Notes: generated by a model from the letters alone, not told the origin. Shown: positions 22,346 to 34,779, numbered from the stretch's first letter. The stretch is 64,000 nucleotides of DNA from Polytrichum commune (GCA_950295325.1 OX485805.1:33593501-33657500); one strand, 5' to 3'. Made by a program: numbers and translations.

Positions 22346-24612
22346 CTTAAATATGTCATTTTAAAATTTAAGGCTAATTGATTCATTATATATTCATAAG
22401 GAAAGACCAATTTGTAATTTTGTATAGGTGTGAATCATTTGATGGTGTCTCAAAATCCATTTTGTAACAATTACGTTCATGGACTTTTGTGTTAAGAATG
22501 TCATTTTCGAAATACACCTTAGAAAATGCTTTACCCATGCTCCTGTAACCCTCATAAGTAAAAATCTTCAGATGTACATGTAGAGCTACTAGATGGATAT
22601 ACATCAATTAGTTTTGGGGGCAAGATGGCATGGGTTCAAGCTAGTAACTTTCAATACAATCATGTGTAGGTTTGGTGTCCTATGATGAGGCTTGAAATTT
22701 TTGGTGTGTATGTAAACTGATCCATTGTGGATGAAGGGACTCTAGTAGAAACAAGTCCCCTACAAGGTTGAGGACCAATTCATTCCAATAAAGCTCCATT
22801 AGACCAATTTAAAAATTTGAAATTATTTCCGGAGTCAAATTGTCTGAAACTAAGCATGTACATGTTATAGTATAATTCACTACATTTTCACCTTCGCATT
22901 GGATGTGTATATGCATACACCACAAATCCCTAGCCCTTTAACGACGCCTATGTATTTACCACCATAACGGCCAAAAGAAATAGTAATTATCTTGTTAGAC
23001 CAAGTCCTTAGCAACTTACTAAATGTGCCATTGTATTTGCATTGAGCCAGTGCCAACAATTATGTTAGGCTTCGTGGCCCTACCTTGAGTCCTATCTCTC
23101 CTCTATTTCTGCCTTTTGAGGACCTCCGATTTCATTGGACCTGCATGACCATTTATTATGACCTAAGGTATGCAGGTGCTATTCGTTTAGTTCTTTCTTT
23201 TTCTCCATCTTCTATTGATTGGATTTATGTTTTGAAGTTTGTGTTGCATTAGCGAATCTACAGTGGATCATTAACAAAAAATCACATTGACAATTGGATC
23301 TCCCGTTATCGGAAGTGCATATGTGTTGACTCATAAATAGAGATAGATGTTCCCCCAGGTGTGTTGACTACTGTGTGTAGAGTAGCTAACAAAATTTGAA
23401 GACATAGTCCGATTGTGTGTTTATGGTGTTTGTTCTTAGATCCACACCTAGCCACACATCATTCAAACATAGGTGTCCCATTAAGAAAGGTTGCCAAACA
23501 CACCCACATACCTTAATGATTTATTGCTTTCAAGCAAGGTATGTGACCTTATTGTGAGCACTTCCAATTAAAAAAATAACCTGAACGTTGGATCGAAGTG
23601 AGAATTATCTCATCTAGTCAACATACACAAATTGTCGTTTTCTAAATTTTATAATTGGAATTAAGATGCAAAAGTTATAAGACGTCAAAGTTAAGATTTT
23701 ATTTCTCTGTAGTTGATCACATGGACCCTCTTGATTGTATGAAGCACTGAACCTAGATGGTGTCTCATTTTGCACACAAAAACCAATCTTGAATCATTTT
23801 AAAATACCCTATTTTACTTTAACTGTCAAAGAAAATTGGAAAGAAGATTGCAATTCAAACAATGTGTTGAAATTTTCCCTCCCGGCACGTAGGTAGAGAA
23901 TATTAACTCCACATTGGATACGTTGATTCAGTAATGTTTAAGCCAACCAGCATGCGAAGTCATCCATTCAAGATTTTTCAAACCTCTTTTCATCCACTAG
24001 CACACACACCCTACCCTAGACCCGCCACCCCTAGTAATTGTTTCCATGCTATTTTATATGTACTGACTAGATAAAGAGGCCACTATATGTGATGTTATTT
24101 TACATGTAAACATGTTTCATTATTTTAAAACCCCCTATACTATATGTTTGTTTTTTTGGCAAAGTTTATCCACAATGAATATGTTAGACCTCATTTTTTA
24201 TTGCACGTTGTTTCTACGATTTTTGCTAGTGACCTCCCCAAGTAGTAACCCTAACATGAAGGAGGAAATAGTGTTGATAGCCATGCCATCTGACCCACCC
24301 CAGCGGCTAGCCTGATTTGTGGCATAATCTATCTTCTTGTTGCTCCCTTGCTATGGCTTGGCTCCACAATGGCGACAATGCTTGCATTTAGTGTTACGCA
24401 GAGGTTCTTGGAACGGGTCAAATAAGGGAAAGGGGGAAAAAAATGATTTCATAACATTACTCAACACCCACTATTTGTTTAGTGGACCCTCAGAATATAA
24501 TGATTGGACTCTTGAAAAACTAAGCAAAAAACTCAACTTTCCGAGCATCTGACTGTTATATTCCGAGGGGCTAGTGAACAAACAATAGGTGCTTAAGTAA
24601 TGTTATGTTGTA
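22346..24612. other. Non-coding stretch upstream of the Harbinger relic
   Basis: No supported gene. A fragment of repeat C on the minus strand is visible around 23630-23720 (GATGCAAAAGTTATAAGACG TCAAAGTTAAGATTT, then AGTTGATCACATGGACCCTC). The region just before 24613 could be the 5' part of the Harbinger element, but I see no terminal repeat. Confidence 0.4.
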
Positions 24613-26037
24613 GGAAGAAGACCAAAGTTGCGGAAGCTTCATGCACTGCAGCAACAACAAACAAAAGGGTATAGGGCAAAGAACACTGTTTGTTGGGTGG
24701 CTATGGGTGCTCATTATGTGAAGCACAAACCTGTAGGGGGTGCTGATAGACCATATAGATCTTTAGAAACAAAAAGGGGAACAATTAGATTAGATGTACG
24801 AAGAGGAACTCTAAAATTGATATTTAGTGTCATATGGTATTTTATGTCACTATGGTAACTTTTATGGATGACATTTCTTATGAATAAGTGAACAAATATT
24901 GTCATGGATGATGGATGAGTTCATCCATTGGCCACCTTCTTTTGTCAGCAACTTGTGCTGCAATATTGTCATGGGTGATTGAGATTTGGATGAAAAATCA
25001 CTTGGTAAGTGACAGTAATTGCAGCACTATAAATCTATAATCCCCCAGAAAATTTACAAGGAATGGCAAACAATGTTGGGTTGACGTTTAGTGTTGGTGA
25101 CACTGTACTGTGGTTTACAATTAGTATTGAACAAGAGAATTAGAATTGGTGACACTAAATATCACATTTAGTGAAGTTGCTTTCAATATTTCTGGTGCTT
25201 CCGAGGATGACAACCTTCTTGAAGGTTTATGATCGCTTCAAGTTGAAGGATCACAATAAGCAATTTGTATACAAACATTGATGGTTGTTGCTTCGGAGTT
25301 TCCCTCACTGGAGCAAGGGTAATGTTGCAGGAGAAGGCGGCCAGAAGCGAAAGGAGCTGGACCTCAACCGAAGTCATCGACTTCGGCACCGATTCTCTTT
25401 CGGCAGCACACACTATCACATGTGGTCAAATTGCGAACGCCAGGCCGCAGGGGGCTGAAGCAGCGAAGGTGGACCACAAAGAGGCGGAGCTGAAGGAGGC
25501 GGCACTCCGAGCTTCGTACAAAGCAACCGATGACTTGACTCTGGCCACAATCCGGAAGCGGATATTATGGCCCAACAGGCATCCATTCAGGCGTCACAAC
25601 TTCACCTCTTCCCCGAATGCTGGACCTGTCTTTGACCTTTCTGCCGCTGCTCACTGAACCGCTGAGCAGGATTCCAACATCGGCGGTGAAGACGACCACA
25701 ATGACGGTAATGAGGATTTCAGCCACGTTGCTTCCGCACCTGGGCATGTGTTGCCAGAAGCTCAGTTTCCCTCCCCTCGGCAGAATTCTCCTTCTCACTT
25801 GCACTCGCCTTCTCCCCATGCACATGCAGCCCATCTCCTTCGCCTCGGCCAACATCAGCACTTCTAGGCTTCGATGCTTGGATGGGCAGTCCTTGCCAAT
25901 CATTCGAGGTGGGCATCCTGGATAGGACAACGTTTCAGACCTTCGTCAACACCAGGAGTCATCCTGTGCAGAACATCGCCTCCCCTGCCAGCCATTTCTA
26001 CCTCAATTTCTCATCTGATTTTGGCATCCATAGGTAG
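24613..26037 (+). pseudogene. PIF/Harbinger-type Myb/SANT-like accessory gene (ORF1), broken
   Basis: PIF/Harbinger transposons encode, beside the transposase, a Myb/trihelix-like DNA-binding protein that helps bind the ends. The first block (24613-24804) translates to KNTVCWVAMGAHYVKHKPVG then RPYRSLETKRGTIRLDV, matching the SANT/trihelix pattern W..I...Y.......R....L..RW..I..DV. After a MITE insertion (24805-25176) it resumes with EVAFNISGASEDDN, KVYDRFKLKDHNKQFVYKH and WLLLRSFPHW, the latter fitting the NAM-associated C-terminal signature F...HCW..L...P.W with the cysteine codon turned into a stop at 25291-25293. Downstream are GQKRKELDLN, EAELKEAALRASYKATDDL and ADIMAQQASIQAS in three frames, then an open Ser/Pro/His-rich tail and a final frame ending in TAG at 26037. 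At least three frameshifts plus the stop make it non-functional. A host-gene origin of the same domain family is a less likely alternative. Confidence 0.65.
24805..25176 (-). mobile_element. MITE, family 1, inserted in the Harbinger ORF1
   Basis: Reverse-orientation copy of the 7152-7536 and 32526-32913 elements: it begins TTGATATTTAGTGTCATATG and ends GGTGACACTAAATATCACAT TTAGTGAAG. The interior run of G seen in the other copies is five C here (25041-25045). Coding similarity of the Myb-like gene stops at its left edge and resumes at its right edge, so the insertion came after the gene arrived. Confidence 0.8.
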
Positions 26038-26744
26038 CCCCCGCAATGGCTATTAGATTGTACCAGGCATCATGTGCAATTAGGATGCCAATATTCTGGC
26101 AGCAACAATTCTTGTTTCATGTAATGGGAATTTTCACGCAAGCTTGTCTTGACTATTGATATTCGGAGCATCTTTCTATCAGTTCTCTTGTGACTACGTC
26201 TTGTTTTTTCCTGCAATGACAGCTTCTGTGCACGCACGCACGCATCCATCCAGCTCTTCAAGACTTGCAGATGATCACATCTCTGATTTTCCCTTGCTGC
26301 ATGTCCAAGGCAAGTGTGAGGTCCAAGTTTTTTTCTTCCATTCGGCTCAGTTCTGTCTTTCTGGGAGTACTTGAATGATCCCAGCTACCTCTCACGATGT
26401 ATGGGCATGCAAATTGACCTTAGATTCTGCCTTGGTTGATTATCAGATCAAAACTTGTTACAATGTGATCTATGGCCAACACACTATGCATTGTCACAAC
26501 ACACAATTGGCCAGCATGATTGGTCTCCAGGTCAGAGTGTTGAGAGGCAATTACCATACAAACAAATTCCATAAAATTCATTAATACTTATGGGGTACAG
26601 TCTGATATTAGATTCGCAAATTCTCTCAAATACTCAAAAACATAACTACCAACATAACTTGATCCCTACGACACTCAACTTGAAACCATAACAATCTTAA
26701 TTGAGGAAGGAATTCTAAATTGATGTGGTGCTTACACCCTAGCA
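26038..26744. other. Spacer between the two converging Harbinger genes
   Basis: Non-coding, moderately GC-rich at the left and AT-rich at the right, with a CACGCACGCACGCATCCATC stretch near 26230. It probably contains the 3' ends of both Harbinger transcripts. No other gene seen. Confidence 0.4.
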
Positions 26745-27480
26745 CTCATAGGTATCACAGCCCTTCACCTGCCACAAGTGTTTGACCAAATCGTCTCGCA
26801 AGTCATAATAATGCGCATCAGTGTCAATAATCTCTTCTGTGCCCCGTCACAAGTCTTCCCATGTGAACCCTCTCTCCAATATGTTCCCCAAATCAAGTAG
26901 TTTGTACTTGTCACCATCTTCATTTTCTATAATCATGTTGTGAAGAATACAACATGCTTACATTATGTCTTCAATCTCATGGGGTGCCACAAACGTGATG
27001 GATTTTGAATGATTCTCCAACAACCTTGCAAGACACCAAAGAATCTTTTGACATCATTTCACATTGATTCTTGGGCCTAAGCAAAGTTGCTTCGCTTAGG
27101 ATCTTGAGGCTCGGGAATGGATTGCACAAAGCAAGGGATTTGGGGTAAATCCCATCGGCTAGGAGATAATAACGTGGGTACCAATTCCCATTAAGATAAA
27201 ATCCCATATCATTTGCAGGACCTGTTAACATATGTCTAACGAGGGGATGCCTATCCAATACATTAATGTCATTATTTCCACCCGGCAATCCAAAGAAGGC
27301 ATGCCATATCCATAATCTTTGATTAGCAACTGCCTTGAGAATAATGCTACGCTTTTTATCCTTGTCTTGGTAACTCCATTCATGTGCAACAAGGCATGCT
27401 CTCCAACACCAATGCATAAAATAAATGAAGCCAATCATTCCTAAGACTCCCTGGGTACGCAACTCCCATATTATACGTAG
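26745..27480 (-). pseudogene. PIF/Harbinger transposase, DDE domain, broken
   Basis: The main open block (26977-27462, 161 codons) reads GMIGFIYFMHWCWRACLVAH, LKAVANQRLWIWHAFFGLPG, GNNDINVLDRHPLV and NGNWYPRYYLLADGIYP. This is the plant Harbinger transposase (DDE_4/Plant_tran type), where the corresponding motifs are GSIDCMHW, LEAVA....WIWHAFFG.PGSNNDINVLD and GYYLADGIYP. The first catalytic Asp (ID in IDCMHW) is changed to Tyr; the second (NNDIN) is kept; the region of the third acid (ERAFGVLQ) is frameshifted. After the shift the C-terminal part continues to about 26745 as ITFVAPHEIEDI, then ACCILHNMIIENEDGDKY, matching the family's I..AC.ILHNMI.E.E. An internal stop follows. It is therefore inactive. 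It converges with the Myb-like gene at 24613-26037. Confidence 0.85.
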
Positions 27481-27899
27481 GGGGCATCGGCATTAAAACA
27501 ACTTAAATGACGGCTTTTGTGAAAATCATATCAAGTTATACAAAAATAAAAGGATTAAATGTTGGGTGAAGACTAAAATTAAATAAAATGAGATATAGAA
27601 AAATTTGGTTTGCATATTTATTTTCAAAAAAAACTCCACAACGTATATAAAATTTTGAAACACCTATTTTTTGAACCTTGTAGAGCGTCTAATTTTAAAA
27701 GATCCACATGAGTAGTTGCCTCCAATTAAAATTAAAGTCACTTGGCAATGTTTTAATTATAATAAAAATAATGATTTTTATTTTTAAAATCCAAAAAGTT
27801 GGGTAGTTTGGCCTATGGAACATGTATTCAAAAATAATATAATTAATTTTTAATGCAATTATATGCTTCAAGGAATTCTCATTTCTTATATATAATTTC
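27481..27899. other. Very AT-rich gap inside the Harbinger relic
   Basis: Poly-A/T-rich sequence without coding similarity between the transposase core and the possible N-terminal exon; it may be an intron or a later insertion. Confidence 0.35.
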
Positions 27900-28015
27900 A
27901 TTTTTGGACTCCATAGTTCATCAACTAGTACATTTATGAGGTATTCTCCAACATCGTCATCCTAACATGCTTTATGAAGCCTCTCATTAGCAACTCTCCA
28001 AGATGAGAATGCCAT
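27861..28015 (-). pseudogene. Possible N-terminal exon of the Harbinger transposase
   Basis: From an ATG at 28013-28015 the minus strand reads MAFSSWRVANERLHKAC, a stop, then DDDVGEYLINVLVDELW, i.e. an acidic N-terminal segment with a single stop. Harbinger transposases often start with such an acidic, poorly conserved leader, and the position and strand fit, but there is no diagnostic motif. The helix-turn-helix region expected between this and the DDE core was not found. Confidence 0.25.
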
Positions 28016-31000
28016 AATGTTGAGGTAATCTACGAAAATGAGAGATAACTTGTATGAAGACTAGTGCATAGTTTAGTGTTTGAGAGGTGTTGGGGGGGGG
28101 GGGGGGCACTGGCGGTATTTTAGAAACGACGTGCAATAAAATATAAGGTATTTAATATTCATTTGAGGTAAAATGTTGAAGAATTCTATATAAAATATAA
28201 GGGGCAAATTAATGTTGGAAATCTCTTATATAAAAATTACCATGCAATATGACATGTGTATTTTTTATTTAAAAGAGCCTTGAATAAGGGTATCCTAAGT
28301 TAAATACTATGTAGGCTCAAATGGGATGGATGAAAAATACTTTTATCTAGTTTATTTTTGTAGATGAATTATGGTTTTAGGGTTTTTGGTGAGCCAAGGG
28401 GGTCGGTTGTCTCAACAGTGGTCTAGGAAGCCTATTATTAAAATGCCAATTCACAATGCAACCCCCCCCCCCCTCTCCGCTAAAAATAAAAGGTTATCAA
28501 ATATTTGTAAGAAAAATGTGGTATTTAACATCGAATGCATTCTAGATTTCAAATTACCAATAGGGTATTAAAATTTTAAGCTCAGTAGATTTTTTTCTAC
28601 TATAAGGACTCGTAATTTACTAATTTCCAAAGATAATTACCCCCCCCCCTTGAAAATAAGTGGTTATTGCAGGTCTCCAAAATTTTATTATGATGCCCCC
28701 CCCCCCAACCCCCAGGGAGAAGTTTGTGTCACAAAAGGGGAGCCCTTTGTATTGACTTGAATGTCTAGTTTCTTGATGTGAGGAGGATATACATGTCTCC
28801 AAAGGTGAACCTTAATAATGGCTAGATTGTTTTTTTTCAAAGAATATCATTGGATTTGATTATATCCAATACATCACTCAATGACACAAATTTAGAATAG
28901 GGACAAGGCTTAGAAGGTTCCATTTGGTTAAACCCAAATGAAAGTGGCCGTTGATAGGCTTAGGAAGCTAAATTGATATGCAACCATCAATAGCGTGGGT
29001 AAGCAAAGCAAGCTCAAATGCTACCCATGGAATCATTGGGAGGGGGTGAGACCGGGTGTTCGGGACGGGCTTGACTCCTATTGTTGGCAGTCACTGAGTC
29101 TATTGAAAAGTGGCCAGTGGGCTATTGTCCCGGTAGCCTCAACCAGCTCAATGTCGGTCACACCATCATATGTGCTAGGTGGTTTTTAGTGAGGTTGGTT
29201 CCGCCTTTCTAGTGAGATCGCTCTTAAATCATAAGGTTTTTGAGAAAGGCACAAGCATATGTGTAATGACTCGCGTCAAAGTGTGCACTTGGACATCTTA
29301 TTGGTATAATATGGGGAGCTTCCCATAAAATTACATGCACTTAAGCTAGCTATTGGTTTCCAACAACGTGTCACCGGAGACAAGGAAATATTGCATAAGA
29401 TAGTAGGTACCTTTCATTCATTTAACATAAAAGCCTTGAAACAATATGCAACTTGAATGTTGCTAGTTTTAGTTATTTTGACATAGGAATTAGCTTTAAA
29501 GACCCCAAATTAGTTTACTCCAAGTCATTTGAGATGAAGTGGTCACAAACGGTATATGGGGTCAAATTTGTATGTTGGATGTTACGCTTGTATGCGATAT
29601 TCCCCTATCTCTCATCTAGCCCACCTACCCTCCTTCTAGTTAGTCAATCAAGCAACCTCACTTTCCATTACACTTGGCTGAAGAAAGATTTAAAACATGC
29701 CGCAAAATGACAACCACTTGGAAGGCATCATGGGGCCCACCATGATGGGAAACCCAACAGTCCCAAAAATCACATTTGATGCTCTCAAGTAAGCCTTTTA
29801 ATTCAAATTTGGCACTCCTTCCACCTCATATAAAAAGACAATGTTTCCTTCACCTCAAGGACTTTCTTAACTGTGAATTTGCGACACATGAACAAAGCAA
29901 TCTTTGTGATCATTCTAACATAAAGTTATTACTACTTTCTATGCCTAAAATCACAAACTCACCATTAACATTGGTTGGTGACTAACTTTCCCAATCCCTT
30001 CATATAAAACTTTATACCACTTTTGCTCTAACAACACAATTGAAAATGAAACACATTTTATGTTGGAATTCCCCCCATTTTGAACTTCATGAGAGAGAGG
30101 TTGCTTCCCTATCTCACAATTTACCGTTAGGTGGTCTCAAGTATAAATTTCCACAAACGTCTTGGTCATTAGTCGATATTAGCTATTCTCTCACTAGAAG
30201 ACTAGAGAGAGAGAGTCTAGCATTCAAGATGACCACTTATAATTAAGATGAGACACCTTAGATCCATTTAGGTGTTGAATCATGTCCTTGTAAAACATGT
30301 GGGATGGTATTTTCAGCCGGTACCTACTCAATGGTGATGATCGATCTCCCGAAGAGTGTGGATTATCTTTGGATTTACATTAGGATTTGTCACTTCTTCG
30401 GGTTGCCATCAAACTTACACTTAACTTAGTTGACGAGAAGTGGCGATGTATGATGTGAGGTTTTTTGGAAATTGCATGTGAGTACCTTCAAAGCTTAAGA
30501 AGCAAGGGATGTCAGTTGTGAGTCTAGTAGTATCAATCAACAAATTCCATCAACTCGTACTCACCTTGCAAAACGTCGGCAAGCTTGACACCTCCCATGC
30601 ACTTGCAAAATCGTTCCATCCACCACACAAATCTTATAAATTCTATTATAATGTTGTGGGGATGACACCCGAGGTACTCAAAGTCGCTCTTGTGATGCGA
30701 CGAGTTGTAGGGAGGCTTGTCGAATTAGGTTAGTTGGGTGGAAATTGGAATCGGCACCGGTGGTGTCCCCAAGGATGATCGTTCGTCCACCGTGGCTACT
30801 TCATGCCTAAAAAGAAAAGAAAAGAAAAGAAGAGAATGATGATGTTTATGCACCGACGTGAATGTGAGCATGTTGTTTTAAAGTTGATCATGATTGTCCA
30901 TGATGCATGGTGAGTAGTGATGTCATCGTGATTAAATATATTAAGTGATTTTGGTCACAAAGCTGACATTTTGCTCATGTATTCTCAACATCGTCAAGGG

Positions 31001-31190
31001 GTTCATGCAAATCATCTATTCTTGAGCACATCTAGATTGAAAAAAAATTGCAATATCGTATTGTAATAATGTGGATTGATATTTATAAAAAAAACTAATT
31101 ATAAAAAAAACTAAAGAACTTGGTTAGATGATTTGAGAAATGTGGTCAACAATGTCATGAAAAATGCAATCTAAATCAGGTTCAAGTGTT
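28016..31190. other. Non-coding stretch with poly-G/C runs
   Basis: No supported gene. Homopolymers: a G run from 28091 to about 28106, C runs near 28461-28472, 28640-28649 and 28697-28706. An (AAAAG)n-like run lies at 30808-30833. Short open frames (e.g. 29453-29710) have no domain. Confidence 0.5.
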
Positions 31191-31690
31191 GTTTAAAATT
31201 GGATTTTTTTTCATGGTGCCCTCTATTGTTGTGTTAGGTACTCAAATATAGAATATCAAGATGAGATCTTCAAAACTTATCATTAAAAGTAGTGCTCAAA
31301 AGGTAATGGCTAATTCTAATATCATGACCTTAAATATCTTCAAGTTGGAGTTTTTTGTTTCATACTCCTTGAATTCATTATAAACTTGAGGACATCATTA
31401 CAAAATTGTAGACAAACATCCCCTTAATGTAATTTTATCATGTGTTTTAGCCAATTATGTGTTCAATATATCTACTTGCACACTACATGCACCGTCTTTT
31501 TAAATACGTAGATTTTTTTCGAAGAAAAGATTCGTCAACATAAATTGCTTGGCTTTGTAAATCAATGTGTTTTTTCAAATGTTTATGATTTTTCCCTTCT
31601 CAAAACTCAAAATTAGTGTAGAATTTTGAAACACATTCACTTAAACCTACGCATGGTAATGGAGTTGTGTACTTGGACCGTGCTTGAGCC
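31191..31690 (+). repeat. Dispersed repeat E, copy 1
   Basis: About 500 bp matching 59075-59590 on the same strand. Shared landmarks: TTTTTTTCATGGTGCCCTCT-like, TAGAATAT.AAG.TGAGATCT, AAAACTTA.CATTAAAAG, ATGACCTTAAATAT, AATGTAATTTTATCAT, GCACCGTCTT, CATAAATTGCTTGGCTTTGT and GTGTAGAATTTTGAA. No coding, no obvious terminal repeats. Solo-LTR or unknown element. Confidence 0.65.
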
Positions 31691-32006
31691 CTACATTATA
31701 GGTTTATTTTATTTTATTTTATTCTGAGACAATATGTTGCTTTGATTTCATAGCGTCATTTGCTTAGTACCAACCATCCACCCATCCATGTCATTCTGAT
31801 CGTTATCCATTATCCATCTTGTTGACGGTTGAAATGGCTACAGTTGAATTATGCCAACATAACTCCTTCATTCGCTCACAATGTTCACCAAAACATAGTT
31901 TCTTCGGGAACCCACAATGTTCTTCGTATTTCTCGTAATTCCAGTGATTTATAGATAGCTCCATCCTTCCACTTTTAGTAACATGGTATTGTCATCAACG
32001 GCACTA
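31691..32006. other. Non-coding stretch with (TTTTA)n
   Basis: A short TTATTTTATTTTATTTTATT run at 31703-31722 and AT-rich sequence; nothing else recognised. Confidence 0.4.
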
Positions 32007-32534
32007 AGGGCCACTTCACACACGAGCCAAGAGCCGTGACCATGAAATTGTGAGAGCCCAAACGGAAGTGTCCAAAGGCCATCCCAACACACCGCCAACA
32101 TCATGTAGTGTGGTCACGGACCCTCGAGTGTTGTGTGAAGTCATATGTGACCAGGTCCTGAACCAAATGCTATTTCAATGAATTTCTATTCATGTAGGTC
32201 CTCACACATGATTGAAAAACTAAAATTATAAAAAATAAAAAATAAAAAAAATCGACGGTTGTGAGCATTTAGAGTGCCATGGTCTGCCGGTTTTGTGTTT
32301 AGCCTACCTTCAAGAGGTGGTTTTTGAAAATACTCCAAGTGACCATGAAACATGATCCATATAAAGCCATGTAGGAATCCATGTAGACTTTACATCCATC
32401 TTGCATTCACATACTTTGTTGATCCCTCAAGCATAGCGTGAAGTGAACTTGGACCGGCTCCGCCTTTTCCACCAATGACAGAACTTGAAATGAAATGGTC
32501 ACGGGCTCGCAAGTCTCGTGTGTGAAGTGGCCCT
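32007..32534. mobile_element. Inverted-repeat element with GGGCCACTTCACACACGAG ends
   Basis: About 528 bp. Left end AGGGCCACTTCACACACGAG followed by CCAAGAGCCGTGACCAT; right end ATGGTCACGGGCTCGCAAGT then CTCGTGTGTGAAGTGGCCCT, inverted with a few-base bulge. The interior is non-coding and related to 13256-13708 and, weakly, to 43900-44060 (TTTAAGGCTTACCTT, GACCATGAA). Superfamily not assigned. The right end touches the family 1 MITE that follows. Confidence 0.75.
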
Positions 32535-32913
32535 AAATATGATATTTAGTGTCAACAATTCTGATTGTCTTGCTCAATACTAATTATAAACCGCGGTATA
32601 GTGTCTCCAACACTAAATCCTAACCCAACATTATTTGACATTCCTTGTATATTTTCAGGGGGGGGGTTATAGATTTACTGTGTTGCACTTACTATCACTT
32701 ACCAGGTGGTTTTTCATCCAAATTTCAATCATTCATGGAAATATTACATCACAAGTTGATGACAAGAGAAGGTAGGGTTTTGCCCAATGGATGAACTCAT
32801 CCATCATCCATGACAAAACTTCTTCGCTTATTCATAAGAATTGTCATCCGAAAAGTTTTCATAGTGACATTAAATACCTTATGACACTAAATATCTATTT
32901 AGTGTAGTACTCA
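32526..32913 (+). mobile_element. MITE, family 1, copy 3
   Basis: Starts with CCTAAATATGATATTTAGTG, i.e. the family end lacking its first CTACA, directly after the GGCC terminus of the neighbouring element, and ends ATGACACTAAATATCTATTT AGTGTAG. Collinear with 7152-7536, including a nine-G run at 32658-32666. Non-coding. Confidence 0.8.
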
Positions 32914-34779
32914 ACCCTTATTATCCCCAAGGTTTTGTGTGTTTTCAAGATTAGGGATTAGGTGAGATTTGCAATCTTGCTTTATGAAATATCAATGAAG
33001 CCAAATTGTTGGTAAAAATGTGAAGAATACATTTGTATTGTTGAATCTTTTCTAAAAGGTCATGACTTATGAGTTTTGTGCAAGCATTTCAAAAGCAAAA
33101 ACTTGAGAAAAACTTCAAATATCAAAGATGAGTTAGTTTGTCCAGTATATTGTAGATGTGTCCATGGGGGGGGGACTTGTGATATGTTAAATAAAATGCA
33201 TAGAATAATATAATCACATGTATAGAGTGTGAACAACATTTGTTAATGATTTGAAAACTTTTCATATGATTCATCAAAGATGACATTTTGTCTTTGACTT
33301 TAATTCATGCATACATAATCATCTTCGTGATACACATGCCAAACTTGAAAAAGTAATGCAATTTTCATTTTCTCATGAGTTTTTTTTTTTAATGCTTTGA
33401 AAATTAATAGTAGATAGTTTCAATTTATCAATAGCTTTCAAATTTTTGTGAATAGAGTAAAATTTTCCCATCAACTCTCCTTTGGAGATAAACACAATTT
33501 GAAGATTCCATAGGAAAAAGTGTTCACCGGTTGGAAGGTCGGCCATGAGTTCAATAGAGAACCAAAGATAGTATGGTAAACCCGAATCTACTTTCCAAAA
33601 ATTATCATAAAGCAAACCTTGTACGCTCCCTCAAAAGAAATTTATTTCTATATTTCTATAAATATACAAACAAACTCTTTTCAAAAAGGGCCTCCAACCG
33701 TGTGCTCAGGGGGTAGTACCCCCAAGCTCAAGACCATAATGTGGTATCAAATAGCATTAGAGGTTAATGATGCTTATCTAAAAGCTATGGGTTACCTTCC
33801 CGCATTTCTTCTTATTCTTCTTTAAATCTTTATTTGCTCTCAACTTAGTGCATAGGGCTTTAGACCTTGGATTAAGTTTGCCCCAAGGCAATATGAAAAA
33901 GTCAATGATGTCTAAGAATTATGGACATAGATTAAAATGAATTGTTTTGTGAATGTCAAGGCCTACGTATATGTGGAATGAATGCAACATTTCTCTTGTT
34001 AATACATAGTTGTAAGTGATTTAATTCACTTTGTTGTACATCAGTCATCACAAAATCGGTCATATAGTAAGACATTAATAGAATGGAATATACATGAGGA
34101 GTCAAGGTCAGTTTGGGGTTTTGACATGAGTAAATCCTTGTTTGTGATTGGTCTAATCCACTAAATCAACCCCAAGGCTTTTACATGATGGAGCAAGACC
34201 ATTCCCTCATACTCATATTCTGATGAGGTGAAATCACATTCTAATGCATTAAAGACAAAAATATGTCACGGCATGAGGGAAAAGAATTGAATCATACCAT
34301 AACGGAAAGCCAATTTCCTTCAATAGAGCCGTGGGACAATAATGTAAGAAGTTGCTACAATGGATTGTATACAAGGGCAAGGGAAGACCACATGAATCCA
34401 TAGTCATAGTGTGGCTCTTAGATATCTTCTAAATCCTTGATGCAAGCATGTTAGATTCATCCTTTAGCAATATACTTGTAATAAGGCTCAACTATATATA
34501 GGGCTTAGAGTATTGGGGTGAGGTTCAATTGTCATAAAACTCATTTGACTACTCAAAACTTTGCATTCAACATGTTAAAAATTAGCCCTTTAACCCTTCT
34601 TTCCCTTGTTTTGGTTAGCACATCAAAAGATAGGCATTAACCCTTGGCCAAACTTTGTATCCTAAGCCCTTAATTGGCTAAAGATCAAAGGATCATTTCA
34701 CGTTGGTGTACCCACTCTAGCCATATTATCTCAAATGACTTTGTTTGATTAGTATGTTGAATTTTTTTTATAAAAATGT
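32914..34779. other. Non-coding AT-rich stretch
   Basis: No gene recognised; an eight-G run lies near 33166. Frames at 33373-33615 (minus) and 33619-33825 (plus) lack domains. Confidence 0.45.

Noticed and set aside
25565-25930. Minus-strand 121-codon frame across the Harbinger ORF1 region
   Set aside because: Antisense of the GC-rich plus-strand coding blocks that match the Myb-like accessory protein.
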